Under the pieces are notes generated by a model that did no database searches, was not told where the DNA came from, and worked only from the letters and a program-made list of their open reading frames with translations. Position numbers and translations under genes: made by a program. A stretch of 5,518 bases of DNA. It comes from Loktanella sp. Its GTDB lineage: Bacteria > Pseudomonadota > Alphaproteobacteria > Rhodobacterales > Rhodobacteraceae. Positions 1 through 5,518 of the stretch are shown in pieces; the stretch's first letter is position 1; every line of letters starts with the position of its first letter. The DNA lies in NCBI GenBank assembly GCA_003551805.1, contig PUNR01000077.1, positions 1-5,518 of the forward strand. The letters are read 5' to 3'.

Positions 1-627
1 CAGATCATGGCCGCCCCGCTGCGGCAATTGCACGGGTTAAAGGGTGCAGCGCTGGAGTCGCGTATTCTGGAGCTTTTCGATGCGGTAAACCTGCGCCCTG
101 AATTTTTGACGCGCTATCCGCATGAATTTTCAGGCGGTCAGGCACAGCGGATCGGAATTGCCCGCGCGCTGGCGGCGGATGCGCGCATTTTGATCCTTGA
201 TGAACCGGTATCCGCATTGGATGTGTCGGTGCAAGCGCAGGTCTTGAATCTGTTGGCTGATCTGAAGGCGCGGTTGGGGCTAACCTATCTGTTCATCAGC
301 CACGATCTGGCCGTGGTCGAGGCGGTCAGCGACCGGATCGCCGTACTTTATTTCGGATCGGTCGTCGAAACCGGCCCCGCCGAAAAGGTCTTTGCAGCGC
401 CGCGCCATCCCTATACGAAACTGCTGGCGGCATCGGCGCCCGTGGTGGGCCAGCCTTTGGGCGGCGCACAAGCGGGCGAATTGCCCGATCCGCTGAACCC
501 GCCGCCGGGATGCGCCTTTGCCGGGCGCTGCCCGCGCGCCAGTGACCTGTGCCGCCGCGATGTACCGCGCCTGCGCCTGATAGAGGACGACCAGTTTGCC
601 GCCTGCCATCATCCGATCAGCCCCTGA
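1..627 (+). CDS. Oligopeptide/dipeptide ABC transporter ATP-binding protein (DppF/OppF type), 3' part only
   Basis: This is the ATPase subunit of a peptide-type ABC importer; it would hydrolyse ATP on the cytoplasmic side of the membrane to drive uptake of di- or oligopeptides (family knowledge). The frame is open from base 1, so the gene starts upstream, and the ATG at 7 is an internal Met. Residues are numbered from the first visible codon. Seen are the ABC signature FSGGQ (43-47), Walker B ILILDEP (63-69), the D-loop SALD and the H-loop His101. Walker A and the Q-loop are missing because they lie outside the window. The C-terminal part is the oligopeptide extension (oligo_HPY type): an HPYT motif followed by Cys171, Cys177, Cys184 and Cys202. 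The stop TGA lies inside the next gene, which overlaps by 32 bases, so this is probably the last transporter gene of a peptide-uptake operon. The class is sure; the exact substrate (dipeptide, oligopeptide, nickel or other) cannot be told. Confidence 0.93.
   Translation, partial: QIMAAPLRQLHGLKGAALESRILELFDAVNLRPEFLTRYPHEFSGGQAQRIGIARALAADARILILDEPVSALDVSVQAQVLNLLADLKARLGLTYLFISHDLAVVEAVSDRIAVLYFGSVVETGPAEKVFAAPRHPYTKLLAASAPVVGQPLGGAQAGELPDPLNPPPGCAFAGRCPRASDLCRRDVPRLRLIEDDQFAACHHPISP
582..587 (+). promoter_or_regulatory. Shine-Dalgarno site deciding the TTG start of the GntR regulator
   Basis: AGAGGA lies 8 bases before the TTG at 596, inside the coding sequence of the upstream ABC ATPase gene. 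Just before it, in the regulator's frame, are two consecutive stop codons (TGA TAG, 578-583). TTG 596 is therefore the only usable start that keeps the full DNA-binding domain. The site fits translational coupling with the upstream gene. Confidence 0.7.
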
Positions 628-1369
628 ACGCCTGTCACGCCCGCAACAGGTGGCCGAGGCGATCAAATCATGGGTCATGGCCAATGGCTGGGGCCCCGGC
701 GAACGGCTGCCGTCCGAAACCGAGATGATCGCGCGTTTCGGCATGGCCAAAGGCACGATCCGCGAGGCGATCAGGATATTGGAAGCCCAAGGTCTGGTGA
801 AATCGCGCACCGGTCCGGGGGGCGGCGTTTTCGTCCATCAAGTATCCGAGGAACGCGCCACAGCGCTTTTGGGCAATTATTTTTATTTCCAGCATCTGAC
901 CATCGACGATGTCTATCAGATCCGCGCCGTGCTGGAACCGGAACTGGCGGCAGGGCTGGCGGGCAAGTTGACGCCGGCTCAATTGGCAGCGCTGGAAGAC
1001 GTCATGACCTGCTACGCCGCCCCGGCGGAAAATGCCGAGGAAGAGCGCGCGCAGCATATCGCGTCCTTGCGGTTTCACGCGCTGCTGGCGGAAATGTCGG
1101 GCAATCCGCTGATGCGGTTTCTGATCCGGTTCGTCACCAACATGCTGGCGGATATCACGGTGTCGCGCAAACTCTATGTGCAGCCGAACCATGAATTATG
1201 GGCCTCTGGCCTTGATTACCAATCGCGGCTGGTGGCGGCGTTGCGTGCAGGCGATGCGGATCAAGCCCGCCAGATTTTGCGCGATCACATGCACAATGCC
1301 CATCGCCTGATGCGGATGCAGGAAACAGTGCTGACGCAGCGGTTCCTGCCCGAAGGCGATATCATCTGA
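596..1369 (+). CDS. GntR-family transcriptional regulator, FadR subfamily (FCD domain)
   Basis: This is a cytoplasmic DNA-binding regulator of 257 residues, typical of the FadR/FCD group. Residues about 14-80 form the winged helix: GERLPSE at 35-41, the recognition region GMAKGTIREAIRILEAQGLV at 49-68, and a glycine-rich wing at 73-80. Residues about 105-240 form the all-helical FCD effector domain, with the FH...SGN motif (160-170) and the terminal AGD...ARQILRDH motif (218-231). The start is TTG 596, supported by AGAGGA 8 bases upstream and in-frame stops at 578-583; later starts (GTG 650, ATG 677) would cut into the HTH. The gene overlaps the peptide-transporter ATPase by 32 bases, so control of that operon by a small metabolite is a reasonable inference. 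Two of the four usual metal-ligand positions look replaced (Ser157 for Asp, Gln209 for His), while His161 and His231 remain. The ligand is unknown. Confidence 0.92.
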   Translation: MPPAIIRSAPERLSRPQQVAEAIKSWVMANGWGPGERLPSETEMIARFGMAKGTIREAIRILEAQGLVKSRTGPGGGVFVHQVSEERATALLGNYFYFQHLTIDDVYQIRAVLEPELAAGLAGKLTPAQLAALEDVMTCYAAPAENAEEERAQHIASLRFHALLAEMSGNPLMRFLIRFVTNMLADITVSRKLYVQPNHELWASGLDYQSRLVAALRAGDADQARQILRDHMHNAHRLMRMQETVLTQRFLPEGDII

Positions 1370-1371
1370 AA

Positions 1372-1398
1372 AAGGGCGGCCCCGTCAGGACCGCCCTT
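1372..1398. terminator. Hairpin between convergent genes, probable bidirectional terminator
   Basis: AAGGGCGG (1372-1379) pairs perfectly with CCGCCCTT (1391-1398) around an 11-base loop; two further C-G pairs can form inside the loop after one mismatch. It lies 2 bases after the GntR stop and 6 bases before the stop of the minus-strand DJ-1 gene. Read on the minus strand the stem runs into five T (complement of 1369-1373), a good intrinsic terminator. Read on the plus strand the T tail is poor (TTGATCTGTT), so termination of the GntR transcript may be weaker. Confidence 0.75.
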
Positions 1399-1404
1399 GA
1401 TCTG

Positions 1405-2079
1405 TTACAGAAGGGCCAGCAGTTTCTTGGCCGCTGCTTCGGATGATGCGGGGTTCTGGCCTGTCACCAGTTTGCCGTCGACGATCACGAAAGACGCCCA
1501 GTCTTCGCCCTTGTGATAGATGCCGCCATTGGCTTTGAGCATGTCTTCGACAAGGAAAGGCACGATATCGGTCAGACCAACGCCGTCTTCTTCGGTATTG
1601 GTGAAACCGGTGACTTTCTTGTCGGCGACCAGCGGTTTGCCGTCTTTGCCAATAGTCTGCTTGACCACCGCAGGCGCGTGGCACACTGCGCCGATGGGCC
1701 GGTCATTTGCTGCAAAAGCTTCGATCAGCGCGATGCTGTCTTTGTCGCTTGCCAGATCCCACAACGGGCCGTGGCCGCCGGGGTAAAAGACAGCGTCATA
1801 ATCGTCGGCTGACAGCGAGGACAAGACTTCGGTCTCCGCCAGTGCTTTCTGGCTGTCGGCATCGGATTTGAAACGCTTGGTCGCGTCGGTCTGGCTGTCA
1901 TCGCCGTCGCTGGCGGGGTCAAGCGGGGGCTGGCCGCCCTTGGGCGACGCAAGCGTAATCTGCGCGCCTGCATCCTTGAACACGTAATAGGGGGCGGCGA
2001 ATTCTTCCAGCCAGAAGCCGGTTTTCTTGCCGGTGCTACCCAGTTGATCGTGCGATGTCAGAACCATCAGAATTTTCAT
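1405..2079 (-). CDS. DJ-1/PfpI family protein, Hsp31-like (type 1 glutamine amidotransferase-like domain)
   Basis: This is a soluble single-domain protein of 224 residues without a signal peptide. Family members of this branch (Hsp31/HchA-like) are reported as glutathione-independent glyoxalases (methylglyoxal to lactate), deglycases or stress chaperones; which applies here is not shown. Visible features are the N-terminal strand MKILMVLTS, the conserved Glu at WLEE (25-26), the PGGHG oxyanion loop (100-104), the nucleophile elbow AVCHAPA with Cys133-His134, the TGFTNTEEDGVG segment (158-168) with a candidate third catalytic Glu, VPFLVED (173-179), and the closing TGQNPASS (206-213). The start at 2079 is preferred over the in-frame ATG at 2103 because AAGGAA sits 8-9 bases upstream of it and the first beta strand begins directly there. 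The upstream gap holds a repeat cluster that may regulate it, and a hairpin terminator follows. All expected active-site residues are present, so it should be functional. Confidence 0.92.
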   Translation of the reverse strand: MKILMVLTSHDQLGSTGKKTGFWLEEFAAPYYVFKDAGAQITLASPKGGQPPLDPASDGDDSQTDATKRFKSDADSQKALAETEVLSSLSADDYDAVFYPGGHGPLWDLASDKDSIALIEAFAANDRPIGAVCHAPAVVKQTIGKDGKPLVADKKVTGFTNTEEDGVGLTDIVPFLVEDMLKANGGIYHKGEDWASFVIVDGKLVTGQNPASSEAAAKKLLALL

Positions 2080-2087
2080 AGTGTCGT

Positions 2088-2093
2088 TTCCTT
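2088..2093 (-). promoter_or_regulatory. Ribosome binding site of the DJ-1/PfpI gene
   Basis: On the minus strand AAGGAA (within AAAAAGGAAA) lies 8 bases before the ATG at 2079. It falls inside the longer frame that would begin at ATG 2103, which argues for the shorter protein. Confidence 0.65.
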
Positions 2094-2100
2094 TTTGCTG

Positions 2101-2142
2101 CATAAGCTTGGCCCTGACATAAGCGCGAATGCCCGCTTTATG
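2101..2142. repeat. CATAAGC repeat cluster: direct repeat plus near-perfect inverted repeat
   Basis: CATAAGC occurs at 2101-2107 and again at 2118-2124 (17 bases start to start). The second copy, CATAAGCG (2118-2125), faces the inverted copy CGCTTTATG (2134-2142) across an 8-base gap; the arms match except for one extra T. The cluster lies 22-63 bases upstream of the DJ-1 start, in the gap between the BCCT and DJ-1 genes. It could be an operator overlapping the DJ-1 promoter, or the hairpin could end the BCCT transcript, though no T run follows it. A run of seven G (2144-2150) adjoins it. The repeats are plainly seen; the role is inference. Confidence 0.5.
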
Positions 2143-2180
2143 AGGGGGGGCGACGCAAGGTCAGGCGGCAGATGGGCTGG

Positions 2181-3872
2181 TCATGGCTTGGTGGCCGGTG
2201 GCAGGGCGGCCTGCACCTCTTGTTCAGCAGCTTCGTCAAATTCACTTAGCTGGGGTCGTTTGCCGATGGTGATGTGGTCGATATCTTCGGCGGCAAAGCC
2301 ACGGATCAGCGCGGGGATCATCATGAACACCAGCAAAAAGATCGGCAAACCGACAACGGTGATGACCTGTTGCAATGCGACCAGACCCGCTTCTCCCGCC
2401 AGCAGGATCAGGGTACCCGCGATCAACCCTTCCGAGATACCCCAGAACACGCGCTGGCGCACTGGGCCGGGCTTGGTCGTGCCCGAACACAGCATATCAA
2501 CCACCAATGACGCCGAATCCGACGATGTCGCAAAGAAAATCGCGACGACCAGCACCGCGATCCCCTGCATCAAAGGGGCCCAAGGCAGTTCGGCAAAGAA
2601 CGCAAACATCGCAAGCGGCACGGATTCCGATACCGCAGCGCTGATCGACCCTGCCGTCGCCCCCATCGCCTCGCGGGCATTTTCGCCCAAGCCGTCCAGC
2701 GCAATCGCCTGCCAGCCAAAGATCGCGAACCAGATGATGGTGAACAGCGATGGTGCCAGAAGCACGCCAAAGACAAATTCACGGATCGTGCGCCCGCGCG
2801 AAATCCGCGCGACAAACAGACCGATGAACGGTGACCACGTCACGGTCCATGCCCAATAGAATACAGTCCAGTCGCCTTGCCAGCCCCATTGCCCCGTGCC
2901 CATATCGCCGCCGTGCAGCATATCGTTCCAGAACGCCAACCGGGGCAGATTAGAGATATAAAGGCCAAAGGTTTCCACGATCCCGCGCAGCAAAAACAGC
3001 GTCGATCCTGTGACCAGCACAAAGATCAGCAGCCCGACTGCCATGCCGATATTGATGTTCGACAGCATCTTGACGCCCTTATCAAGGCCCGCCACGATCG
3101 AGATGACGGCGACAATCGTCAGCGCACCCAAGATCGCCAGCCGCAGTGCGGTATTGTCGTTCCAGCCAAACAGCGCCGAAAGCCCTGCCGCCACTTGCGA
3201 CGACCCAAGCCCGAGTGACACAGCCACACCGAACAGCGTGCCAAGGATCGCAGCAATGTCGATTGCCTTGCCGATGGGGCCATAAATGCGGTCGCGCAAC
3301 AGCGGATAAAACACCGAACTGACCCGCACAGGCAGGTCGTAACGGTTGATGAAATAGGCAAATGCCAGACCCGGCAGCGCAAAGATTGTCCACGTATGCA
3401 GCGCCAGATGATAAAGCGAGATCGAGATCGCGTCTTGGGCGGCCTCGAACGTAAAGGGCTCGACGCCGGGCAATGGCGGCGCTTGATAATGACTGATAGG
3501 TTCGGCGACGCCCCAGAACATCAAAACCGTGCCGATCCCGCCCGCAAACAACATCGTAAACCATGATGTGTTGGTATATTCAGGCCGCGAATTCTTGGGG
3601 CCCAGCCGGATATGGCCATAGCGCGACATCGCGGCATAAAGCAGGAAACCCAACCAGACATTTACGCCAAGAATGAAAAACCAGCCAAGGTTCGTGACGA
3701 TCCACGCACGCCCATCCGCAAAGGCTGCGCCAATCGGTTCGGGGGCAAGCACCAGCAGGACCACGAAAACCAGACTAAGGCCCGCAGAAAAGAAAAATAT
3801 CGTCGGATCGACCCGCAGACCGAGTTTTTGTGCTAATTTATCCAAAATGCTGTCCCGCTTATGATTTGCCAA
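2181..3872 (-). CDS. BCCT-family transporter (betaine/carnitine/choline type) with an altered substrate site
   Basis: This is an inner-membrane secondary transporter of 563 residues, usual for the family, with about 12 hydrophobic helices. Characterised members take up glycine betaine, choline, carnitine or DMSP, mostly with Na+ or H+. Family marks are FAGGIGTVLMFWGVAEP (109-125, TM3), the TM8 segment FYWAWTVTWSPF (338-349) followed by ARISRGRTIREF (355-366), and FFATSSDSAS (446-455), whose Thr-Ser pair fits the Na+ site. Against the Corynebacterium BetP aromatic box, Trp161, Trp342 and Trp346 are kept, but Leu156, Phe164 and Thr343 replace Trp, Tyr and Trp, so the substrate is uncertain. The C-terminal tail (about 40 residues) is short and acid-rich, unlike BetP's long basic osmosensing tail. 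The start is doubtful: TTG 3872 directly follows an in-frame TGA and has no clear Shine-Dalgarno site; TTG 3845 is the next candidate. No in-frame ATG exists until Met82. A likely promoter lies upstream. Confidence 0.93.
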   Translation of the reverse strand: MANHKRDSILDKLAQKLGLRVDPTIFFFSAGLSLVFVVLLVLAPEPIGAAFADGRAWIVTNLGWFFILGVNVWLGFLLYAAMSRYGHIRLGPKNSRPEYTNTSWFTMLFAGGIGTVLMFWGVAEPISHYQAPPLPGVEPFTFEAAQDAISISLYHLALHTWTIFALPGLAFAYFINRYDLPVRVSSVFYPLLRDRIYGPIGKAIDIAAILGTLFGVAVSLGLGSSQVAAGLSALFGWNDNTALRLAILGALTIVAVISIVAGLDKGVKMLSNINIGMAVGLLIFVLVTGSTLFLLRGIVETFGLYISNLPRLAFWNDMLHGGDMGTGQWGWQGDWTVFYWAWTVTWSPFIGLFVARISRGRTIREFVFGVLLAPSLFTIIWFAIFGWQAIALDGLGENAREAMGATAGSISAAVSESVPLAMFAFFAELPWAPLMQGIAVLVVAIFFATSSDSASLVVDMLCSGTTKPGPVRQRVFWGISEGLIAGTLILLAGEAGLVALQQVITVVGLPIFLLVFMMIPALIRGFAAEDIDHITIGKRPQLSEFDEAAEQEVQAALPPATKP

Positions 3873-3876
3873 TCAA

Positions 3877-3888
3877 CGCGACAGCGCG
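3877..3888. repeat. Short inverted repeat just before the BCCT start
   Basis: CGCG-ACAG-CGCG forms a 4-bp GC stem with a 4-base loop, ending 5 bases from the TTG at 3872. In the mRNA it would occupy the place where a Shine-Dalgarno site is expected. It is short and could be chance in GC-rich DNA. Confidence 0.25.
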
Positions 3889-3924
3889 GTCTTTGTTCCG
3901 TAGGTGCGCAACCTGCGGGTATAA

Positions 3925-3949
3925 ATTATAGAAAATAAACGGAAATTTC
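3925..3949 (-). promoter_or_regulatory. Candidate promoter of the BCCT gene with adjacent palindrome
   Basis: On the minus strand there is a perfect TATAAT (complement of 3925-3930) inside an AT-rich island at about 3921-3949, which stands out from its GC-rich surroundings. It would start a transcript near 3918, giving a leader of about 45 bases. No good -35 hexamer is visible at 16-18 bases. Instead the 8-bp palindrome GAAATTTC (3942-3949) sits there, a possible operator. The promoter suggests the BCCT gene can be transcribed separately from the amino acid ABC genes upstream. Confidence 0.45.
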
Positions 3950-3962
3950 GGTGGTGCACTGC

Positions 3963-3978
3963 GCGGGAAACAACCCGC
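3963..3978 (-). terminator. Weak hairpin at the end of the amino acid ABC operon
   Basis: GCGGG (3963-3967) pairs with CCCGC (3974-3978) around a 6-base loop and overlaps the stop codon of the ATPase gene. On the minus strand the stem is not followed by a T run, so it is at best a weak terminator or attenuator; read-through into the BCCT gene remains possible. Confidence 0.3.
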
Positions 3979-4724
3979 TACAACCGTCCCGCCGCGATGA
4001 TCCGCTGCAAGAATGCCTGCGTGCGTGCCTGTTGCGGGCTGCCGAACAGCCGGTCGGGGATGTCTTCTTCCAAAATGACGCCACCATCCAGAAACGCCAC
4101 CCGGTCCGCACATTCGCGGGCAAAGCCCATTTCGTGCGTGACGATCATCATGGTCATGCCGTCGTCTTTCAGGCCACGGATGATGCCCAGCACCTCGCCC
4201 ACCAGTTCAGGGTCAAGCGCGGCGGTAATCTCGTCCAGCAGCAGCACATCGGGCCGCGTCATCAGCGCGCGCGCAATGGCGACGCGCTGTTGCTGGCCGC
4301 CGGATAATTGTTCGGGGTAGGACGCGGCAAAACCCGCCATGCCGAAACGGGCCAGCACGTCGCGGCCACGGTCCTCGGCCTCGGCGCGGGTCTGGCCATG
4401 CACGCGGCGCGGGGCCAGCGTGATATTGTCCAGCACGTTCATGTGCGGGAACAGGTTATAGGCCTGAAACACGATGCCTGCGCGTTTTTGTAGGCCGGTC
4501 TTGCCGAAACGCGGATCATCGACTGACACCCCATCCAGCCGGATCGTGCCGTAATCATGTTCGACCAGCCGGTTTACGCAGCGCAGCAGGGTGGATTTGC
4601 CCGACCCTGACGCACCGATCAGGCAGACCACCTCGTGGCGGTTGATGCGCAGGCTGACGCGGTCCAGCACCAGTTTTTCACCGAAATATTTGGTGACATT
4701 GTCGATATCGATCATCGGTGTCAT
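3978..4724 (-). CDS. Polar amino acid ABC transporter ATP-binding protein (GlnQ/HisP type)
   Basis: This is the complete cytoplasmic ATPase subunit of an amino acid importer, 248 residues, usual for the family. Visible motifs are Walker A GASGSGKST (37-45), the Q-loop Gln87 in VFQAYNLFPHMNV, the signature LSGGQQQR (140-147), Walker B VLLLDE (160-165), the D-loop ALD (169-171) and the H-loop His197 in VTHEM. The residue after the catalytic Glu165 is Ile rather than the common Pro (DEIT for DEPT), a variant I recall in this subfamily, so not a defect. All catalytic residues are present. The ATG at 4724 follows the permease stop by a single base (TGACATG), which implies translational coupling; Met4 (ATG 4715) is an alternative start without a better ribosome site. 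The protein would pair with the upstream permease. The substrate (for example glutamine, histidine or another polar amino acid) cannot be read from the ATPase. Confidence 0.95.
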   Translation of the reverse strand: MTPMIDIDNVTKYFGEKLVLDRVSLRINRHEVVCLIGASGSGKSTLLRCVNRLVEHDYGTIRLDGVSVDDPRFGKTGLQKRAGIVFQAYNLFPHMNVLDNITLAPRRVHGQTRAEAEDRGRDVLARFGMAGFAASYPEQLSGGQQQRVAIARALMTRPDVLLLDEITAALDPELVGEVLGIIRGLKDDGMTMMIVTHEMGFARECADRVAFLDGGVILEEDIPDRLFGSPQQARTQAFLQRIIAAGRL

Positions 4725-4725
4725 G

Positions 4726-5518
4726 TCAGTTCGCCAGTTGCAGGCGCCGCTGGCGGTCGCGCTTTGTCAGGTAATCGGCCAGCCGTGCCATCGGGACAGT
4801 GGCCAGCAAAAACAGCCCCGCCGCCACGATCAGCGACGAATAATTGAAGGTGGTGGCAGTATAAATCTGCGCCTCGCGCACCGCGTCGCGCACACCGATC
4901 ACGGACAGCAGGGCCACATCCTTTTGCAGGGCGACAACGATATTCATCAGCGCGGGCACCACATTGCGCAAGGCCTGCGGCAGGATCGCATAGCGCATGG
5001 TTTGCCATTCGCTCAGACCCAGCGATTTAGCCGCCGCGCGCTGGCCTTCATGCACGGCGTCAATGCCGGACCGATAGATTTCCGCGACATAGGCGGCATA
5101 GCTTAGCACCATGGCGACAGCCCCCCAGAACAGCCCCGAATTGGGCAGGCCGGGTAGGTTCAGCGCAGGAATGCCAAAGCCGAACAAAAGCACCAGCAAC
5201 AAGACCGGCACGCCCCGGAAGATGTCGATATAGATCAACACCATCAACCGGAATGGCGCGAACCACGGTGCGCGCAAGCTGCGCACGACGGCCAGCACCA
5301 GCGCCCAGACCAGAATACAGGCCAGAACGGTCAGCCAGACCTGAATATTGACCCAGAACCCTTGCAGCACCCTTGGAAAGGCCGCGATCATGGCGTCGAT
5401 GTTGAAAAACTGTAGTTTGATCCTTGGCCATTGCTCGGCCGAGGTGACGATCCACGCAAGGCTGCCGAAGACAACGATGATGCTAATCGCCCCGATCAGG
5501 GCAGGCATCATCGCAGCC
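4726..5518 (-). CDS. Polar amino acid ABC transporter permease (HisM/GlnP family), possibly missing its 5' end
   Basis: This inner-membrane permease forms the translocation path of the amino acid importer, with the neighbouring ATPase. Numbered from the ATG at 5511, helices are visible at about 4-23, 52-77, 88-115, 127-145, 186-207 and 226-246. The EAA loop that contacts the ATPase is at about 155-182 (EGQRAAAKSLGLSEWQ...ILPQALR), with the conserved Gly165. The segment YIDIFRGVPVLLLVLLFGFG (94-113) is typical of the family. The frame stays open to the window edge, and no ribosome site can be seen in the 7 bases before the paired ATG codons (5511, 5508). The gene may therefore begin just outside, since relatives often carry some residues before the first helix. 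The sequence around 118-126 (NLPGLPNSG) is a loop seen in two-permease systems, so a second permease and a binding protein are probably encoded upstream of it, beyond 5518 (inference). Confidence 0.93.
   Translation of the reverse strand, partial: AAMMPALIGAISIIVVFGSLAWIVTSAEQWPRIKLQFFNIDAMIAAFPRVLQGFWVNIQVWLTVLACILVWALVLAVVRSLRAPWFAPFRLMVLIYIDIFRGVPVLLLVLLFGFGIPALNLPGLPNSGLFWGAVAMVLSYAAYVAEIYRSGIDAVHEGQRAAAKSLGLSEWQTMRYAILPQALRNVVPALMNIVVALQKDVALLSVIGVRDAVREAQIYTATTFNYSSLIVAAGLFLLATVPMARLADYLTKRDRQRRLQLAN

Noticed and set aside
7..9. ATG at 7 as the start of the peptide ATPase
   Set aside because: The frame is open upstream to base 1, and a protein starting here would lack Walker A and the Q-loop, so it is an internal Met of a truncated gene.
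280..810. Minus-strand reading frame of 176 codons across the ATPase/GntR junction
   Set aside because: It is antisense to two well-supported genes, rich in Arg, Ala and Gln, and has no recognisable domain.
2080..2103. In-frame ATG at 2103 as the DJ-1 start
   Set aside because: It would add eight residues (MQQKGNDT) not expected before the first strand, and the good ribosome site AAGGAA lies inside that extension.
2144..2150. Run of seven G as a phase-variable tract
   Set aside because: It is intergenic, short, and has no matched promoter spacing that length change would plausibly switch.
2044..2859. Long plus-strand reading frame (271 codons) opposite the BCCT gene
   Set aside because: Its translation is low-complexity and Ser/Pro/Thr/Asn-rich, with no family resemblance. 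It lies antisense to a clear membrane transporter and looks like a shadow of GC-rich codon use.
1..5518. Mobile element, CRISPR array, tRNA or a novel multi-gene system
   Set aside because: No transposase, integrase, terminal repeats, regular spacers or tRNA-like fold is visible, and all six genes fall into known transporter, regulator or DJ-1 families.

Overview
The window looks like chromosomal DNA from an alphaproteobacterium, most likely of the Rhodobacterales/Roseobacter type. That guess rests on high GC, tight transporter operons, non-ATG starts and the mix of families; no taxonomic marker gene is present. All six genes belong to recognisable families. Five concern solute uptake or its control and the sixth is a stress-type DJ-1/PfpI protein. 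I see no mobile element, CRISPR array, rRNA or tRNA, and no sign of a novel multi-gene system.

Layout. The left part (1-1369, plus strand) holds the 3' end of an oligopeptide/dipeptide ABC transporter ATPase. It overlaps by 32 bases a GntR/FadR-type regulator that starts at TTG. The rest (1405-5518) is all minus strand. Reading in the direction of transcription it contains a polar amino acid ABC permease (cut by the window edge), its ATPase one base later, a 105-bp gap with a perfect TATAAT, a BCCT-family osmolyte/betaine-type transporter, a 101-bp gap with an unusual inverted/direct repeat cluster, and a DJ-1/PfpI (Hsp31-like) protein. The two convergent blocks are separated at 1370-1404 by a hairpin that fits a bidirectional terminator.

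How the genes may work together. The left block is the end of a peptide-uptake operon with a regulator that is probably translationally coupled to it. The right block is an amino acid uptake operon followed by a secondary transporter with its own promoter, then a small stress gene with its own ribosome binding site. Linking the BCCT transporter and the DJ-1 protein to one stress response is inference only.

Most worth a second look: the BCCT transporter has lost part of the aromatic box that binds trimethylammonium substrates and has an altered TM3 glycine motif; the GntR regulator appears to lack two of four FCD metal ligands; and repeat clusters lie upstream of both the DJ-1 and BCCT genes.
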